7,500 bases of DNA from Candidatus Gastranaerophilales bacterium (GTDB lineage: Bacteria > Cyanobacteriota > Vampirovibrionia > Gastranaerophilales > Gastranaerophilaceae): positions 1-7,500 of the forward strand of contig CALVAU010000189.1 of NCBI GenBank assembly GCA_944325615.1, given 5' to 3'. Made by a program: the position numbers and the translations under genes. Below the pieces are notes generated by a model that was not told the origin of the DNA, made no database searches, and saw only the letters and a program-made list of their open reading frames with translations. Each line of letters begins with the position of its first letter. The first letter of the stretch is position 1. Shown here piece by piece: positions 6,844 to 7,500 of the stretch.

Positions 6844-6901
6844 ATAAGTATCTTAGTGATAGCCCTAAAAAGTTATGTACACAAGATGCTTTTTCTTTTT
6901 T
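6844..6901 (+). ncRNA. Short hairpin RNA ending in a U-tract (antisense-like candidate)
   Basis: From the predicted start, AGTATCTT (6847-6854) pairs over eight positions with AAGATGCT (6883-6890), including one G-T wobble. The stem continues as GTG/CAC (6856-6858 with 6880-6882) past one bulged A. T4-C-T6 follows directly. A promoter, a single long hairpin and a U-tract within about 60 nt is the layout of plasmid counter-transcribed RNAs. It lies upstream of and divergent to the recombinase operon, so it would be antisense to that operon's leader if the operon starts to its right. It could instead be only a terminator. No protein frame is visible. Confidence 0.5.
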
Positions 6902-7008
6902 GATTGTTAAAATATAACTACATAAAGTTAAAACGTCATATTTGTATTTTTAATATATAACCTTATAAACTAAAAGACACGCCTTTTTAGTATAAAACTT
7001 CATAAAAT

Positions 7009-7024
7009 AAAAACGTTCGTTTTT
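7009..7024. repeat. Short perfect inverted repeat
   Basis: AAAAACG (7009-7015) and CGTTTTT (7018-7024) are perfect complements around TT. It lies in the otherwise featureless A/T-rich spacer between the short hairpin RNA and the next promoter. Protein site and weak terminator are both possible. Confidence 0.4.
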
Positions 7025-7048
7025 GCTTAATATATCTTGAATTTGGGC

Positions 7049-7077
7049 TTGAAAAAGTAATTCAAAAAATTTATAAT
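7049..7077 (+). promoter_or_regulatory. Promoter of the first structured RNA
   Basis: TTGAAA (7049-7054) and a perfect TATAAT (7072-7077) are 17 bp apart, giving a start near 7084. No start codon with a ribosome binding site and a frame of useful length follows; the frame from the ATG at 7122 closes after six codons. Confidence 0.7.
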
Positions 7078-7083
7078 ATAAAT

Positions 7084-7257
7084 AATGAGTTGTATTTAAT
7101 ACATCACAGAAGGTCAAATCGATGAAAGATGCAAGGCGGTAGCGACTCCATTGGAGTAGCGTTGGGACTTTCGTAAAATGGCAGATCGTCCTCAAACTGT
7201 TATTTCCTATATGGTTGAAAGACGAGATATAGTGGTTTTATGCCACCTTATTTTTTT
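7084..7257 (+). ncRNA. Candidate structured RNA 1, family not identified
   Basis: Helices visible by eye are TGTAT/ATACA (7091-7095 with 7099-7103); a long-range ATGAAAG/CTTTCGT pairing (7122-7128 with 7168-7174, one wobble) enclosing ACTCC/GGAGT (7145-7149 with 7153-7157); TCGTC/GACGA (7186-7190 with 7221-7225) enclosing TCAA/TTGA (7192-7195 with 7215-7218); and GTGG/CCAC (7232-7235 with 7243-7246), followed shortly by T7 at 7251-7257 as a possible terminator. Base composition is more G/C-rich than the flanks. The nesting, the consensus promoter and the absence of a protein frame argue for a functional RNA. It does not match the tmRNA, RNase P, SRP or riboswitch signatures I know. The end is uncertain and may extend to about 7300. 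Confidence 0.55.
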
Positions 7258-7258
7258 A

Positions 7259-7299
7259 TGGGTACCGGCTAGCTACCCACCGGCTCAAATCGCTATAGC
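7259..7299 (+). other. Hairpin with potential loop pseudoknot between the two RNAs
   Basis: TGGGTA (7259-7264) pairs with TACCCA (7274-7279). The nine-base loop contains CCGG, which could pair with the CCGG at 7280-7283 just downstream. A palindrome GCTATAGC follows (7292-7299), whose CTATA could pair with TATAG at 7228-7232. If transcription passes the T7 run, this may be the 3' part of structured RNA 1. Confidence 0.4.
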
Positions 7300-7327
7300 T
7301 TCTCCATTAATTGTATTTTAGCATATA

Positions 7328-7357
7328 TTGAAATTTTATTAATAAAGATGTTATAAT
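7328..7357 (+). promoter_or_regulatory. Promoter of the second structured RNA
   Basis: TTGAAA (7328-7333) and a perfect TATAAT (7352-7357) are 18 bp apart; the start is expected near 7364, three bases before the first hairpin. The 15 bases ending in the -10 box are identical to those at 6823-6837. Confidence 0.7.
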
Positions 7358-7363
7358 AACTTT

Positions 7364-7500
7364 CAATGAGAGGAATCTCAGGAGGTTCCAGTTTAGGAAT
7401 AACCCTCAATTAGAGGCCCTGCGATCTATTTGTAAAATCAACGAGCGTACCATAAATAGTTGATAATCCATTGGTTAAATAGATGTGGGTATAGGCACAT
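7364..7500 (+). ncRNA. Candidate structured RNA 2, partial at the window edge
   Basis: Folding begins almost at the predicted 5' end: TGAGA-GGAA-TCTCA (7367-7380), whose GGAA loop could also pair with TTCC at 7386-7389. Next come two competing stems: GGTTCC with GGAA...CC (7384-7389 with 7396-7404, internal bulge) or CCTC/GAGG (7404-7407 with 7413-7416). Then an eight-pair perfect helix ATCTATTT/AAATAGAT (7424-7431 with 7477-7484) encloses ATCAAC/GTTGAT (7437-7442 with 7459-7464) and a small CC-ATT-GG hairpin. This nested arrangement resembles large bacterial structured RNAs, but I cannot name a family. The 3' end is outside the window. Confidence 0.55.

Larger units (their letters stand above)
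3880..7500. mobile_element. Inferred integrated element in tRNA-Lys (left end; right end outside window)
   Basis: The left boundary is set by the tRNA-Lys 3' half, whose broken side faces right. Contents are a repeat-rich end region, an AAA+ ATPase, a winged-helix protein, a small serine recombinase, a 71-residue unknown and promoter-linked structured RNAs, with no housekeeping gene. This is inference: no second att copy, integrase, relaxase or phage structural gene is visible, so integrative element, integrated plasmid and satellite are all possible. Confidence 0.55.

Noticed and set aside
6950..7195. Minus-strand open frame of 81 codons
   Set aside because: It lacks a plausible ribosome binding site, overlaps a consensus plus-strand promoter and the start of a structured RNA, and its translation has no recognisable domain.
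7084..7500. tmRNA, RNase P RNA, SRP RNA or a common riboswitch
   Set aside because: The hallmark sequences I know (GGUUCGA-type T arm, GAGGAAAGUCC, the SRP GGAA/GGAG apical motif context, SAM, cobalamin and c-di-GMP cores) are not present in order.
7084..7500. Group II intron
   Set aside because: No domain V-like hairpin, no GUGYG 5' end and no reverse transcriptase frame are visible; the window ends too soon to exclude a far 3' end completely.

Overview
The window is AT-rich (roughly two-thirds or more A+T by eye) and bacterial. The N-terminal ITFTGG-type motif in the first protein, the mix of Shine-Dalgarno and SD-less starts, and the base composition suggest a gut member of the non-photosynthetic Cyanobacteria relatives (Vampirovibrionia/Melainabacteria, Gastranaerophilales). 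That assignment rests on my recall of such proteins, not on a marker gene, and a Firmicute cannot be excluded.

Left part (1-3840), apparently resident chromosome. A promoter at 159-188 drives a 960-residue GT-B glycosyltransferase related to glycogen/starch synthases, with an added C-terminal coiled coil and membrane anchor. It converges on a small nucleotidyltransferase-fold protein encoded on the minus strand, and both genes share a 19-bp-stem bidirectional terminator.

Junction (3839-4130). On the minus strand lies the 3' half of a tRNA-Lys(UUU) gene, from the anticodon loop to the acceptor end, with no matching 5' half. This is the usual scar of an element integrated in a tRNA gene, and its orientation places the element to the right. 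Just inside are an outward-facing promoter spanned by a 12-bp inverted repeat, two tandem 11-mers, and three 10-mers spaced exactly 23 bp apart that run into the next promoter.

Element body (4137-6763). A DUF4143-type AAA+ ATPase, probably translated from a leaderless mRNA, converges on a tight minus-strand operon: a small serine recombinase, a 71-residue acidic protein and a winged-helix protein. The set looks plasmid-like, but no tyrosine integrase is present; it may lie beyond the right edge.

Right part (6764-7500). I see no credible protein gene here. Three plus-strand promoters of the form TTGA(A/G)A-N17/18-TATAAT each precede a stretch that can fold: a ~55-nt hairpin RNA with a U-tract, a ~170-nt structured RNA, and a second structured RNA that runs off the window. 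I could not assign these RNAs to a known family; they are the most novel part of the window.
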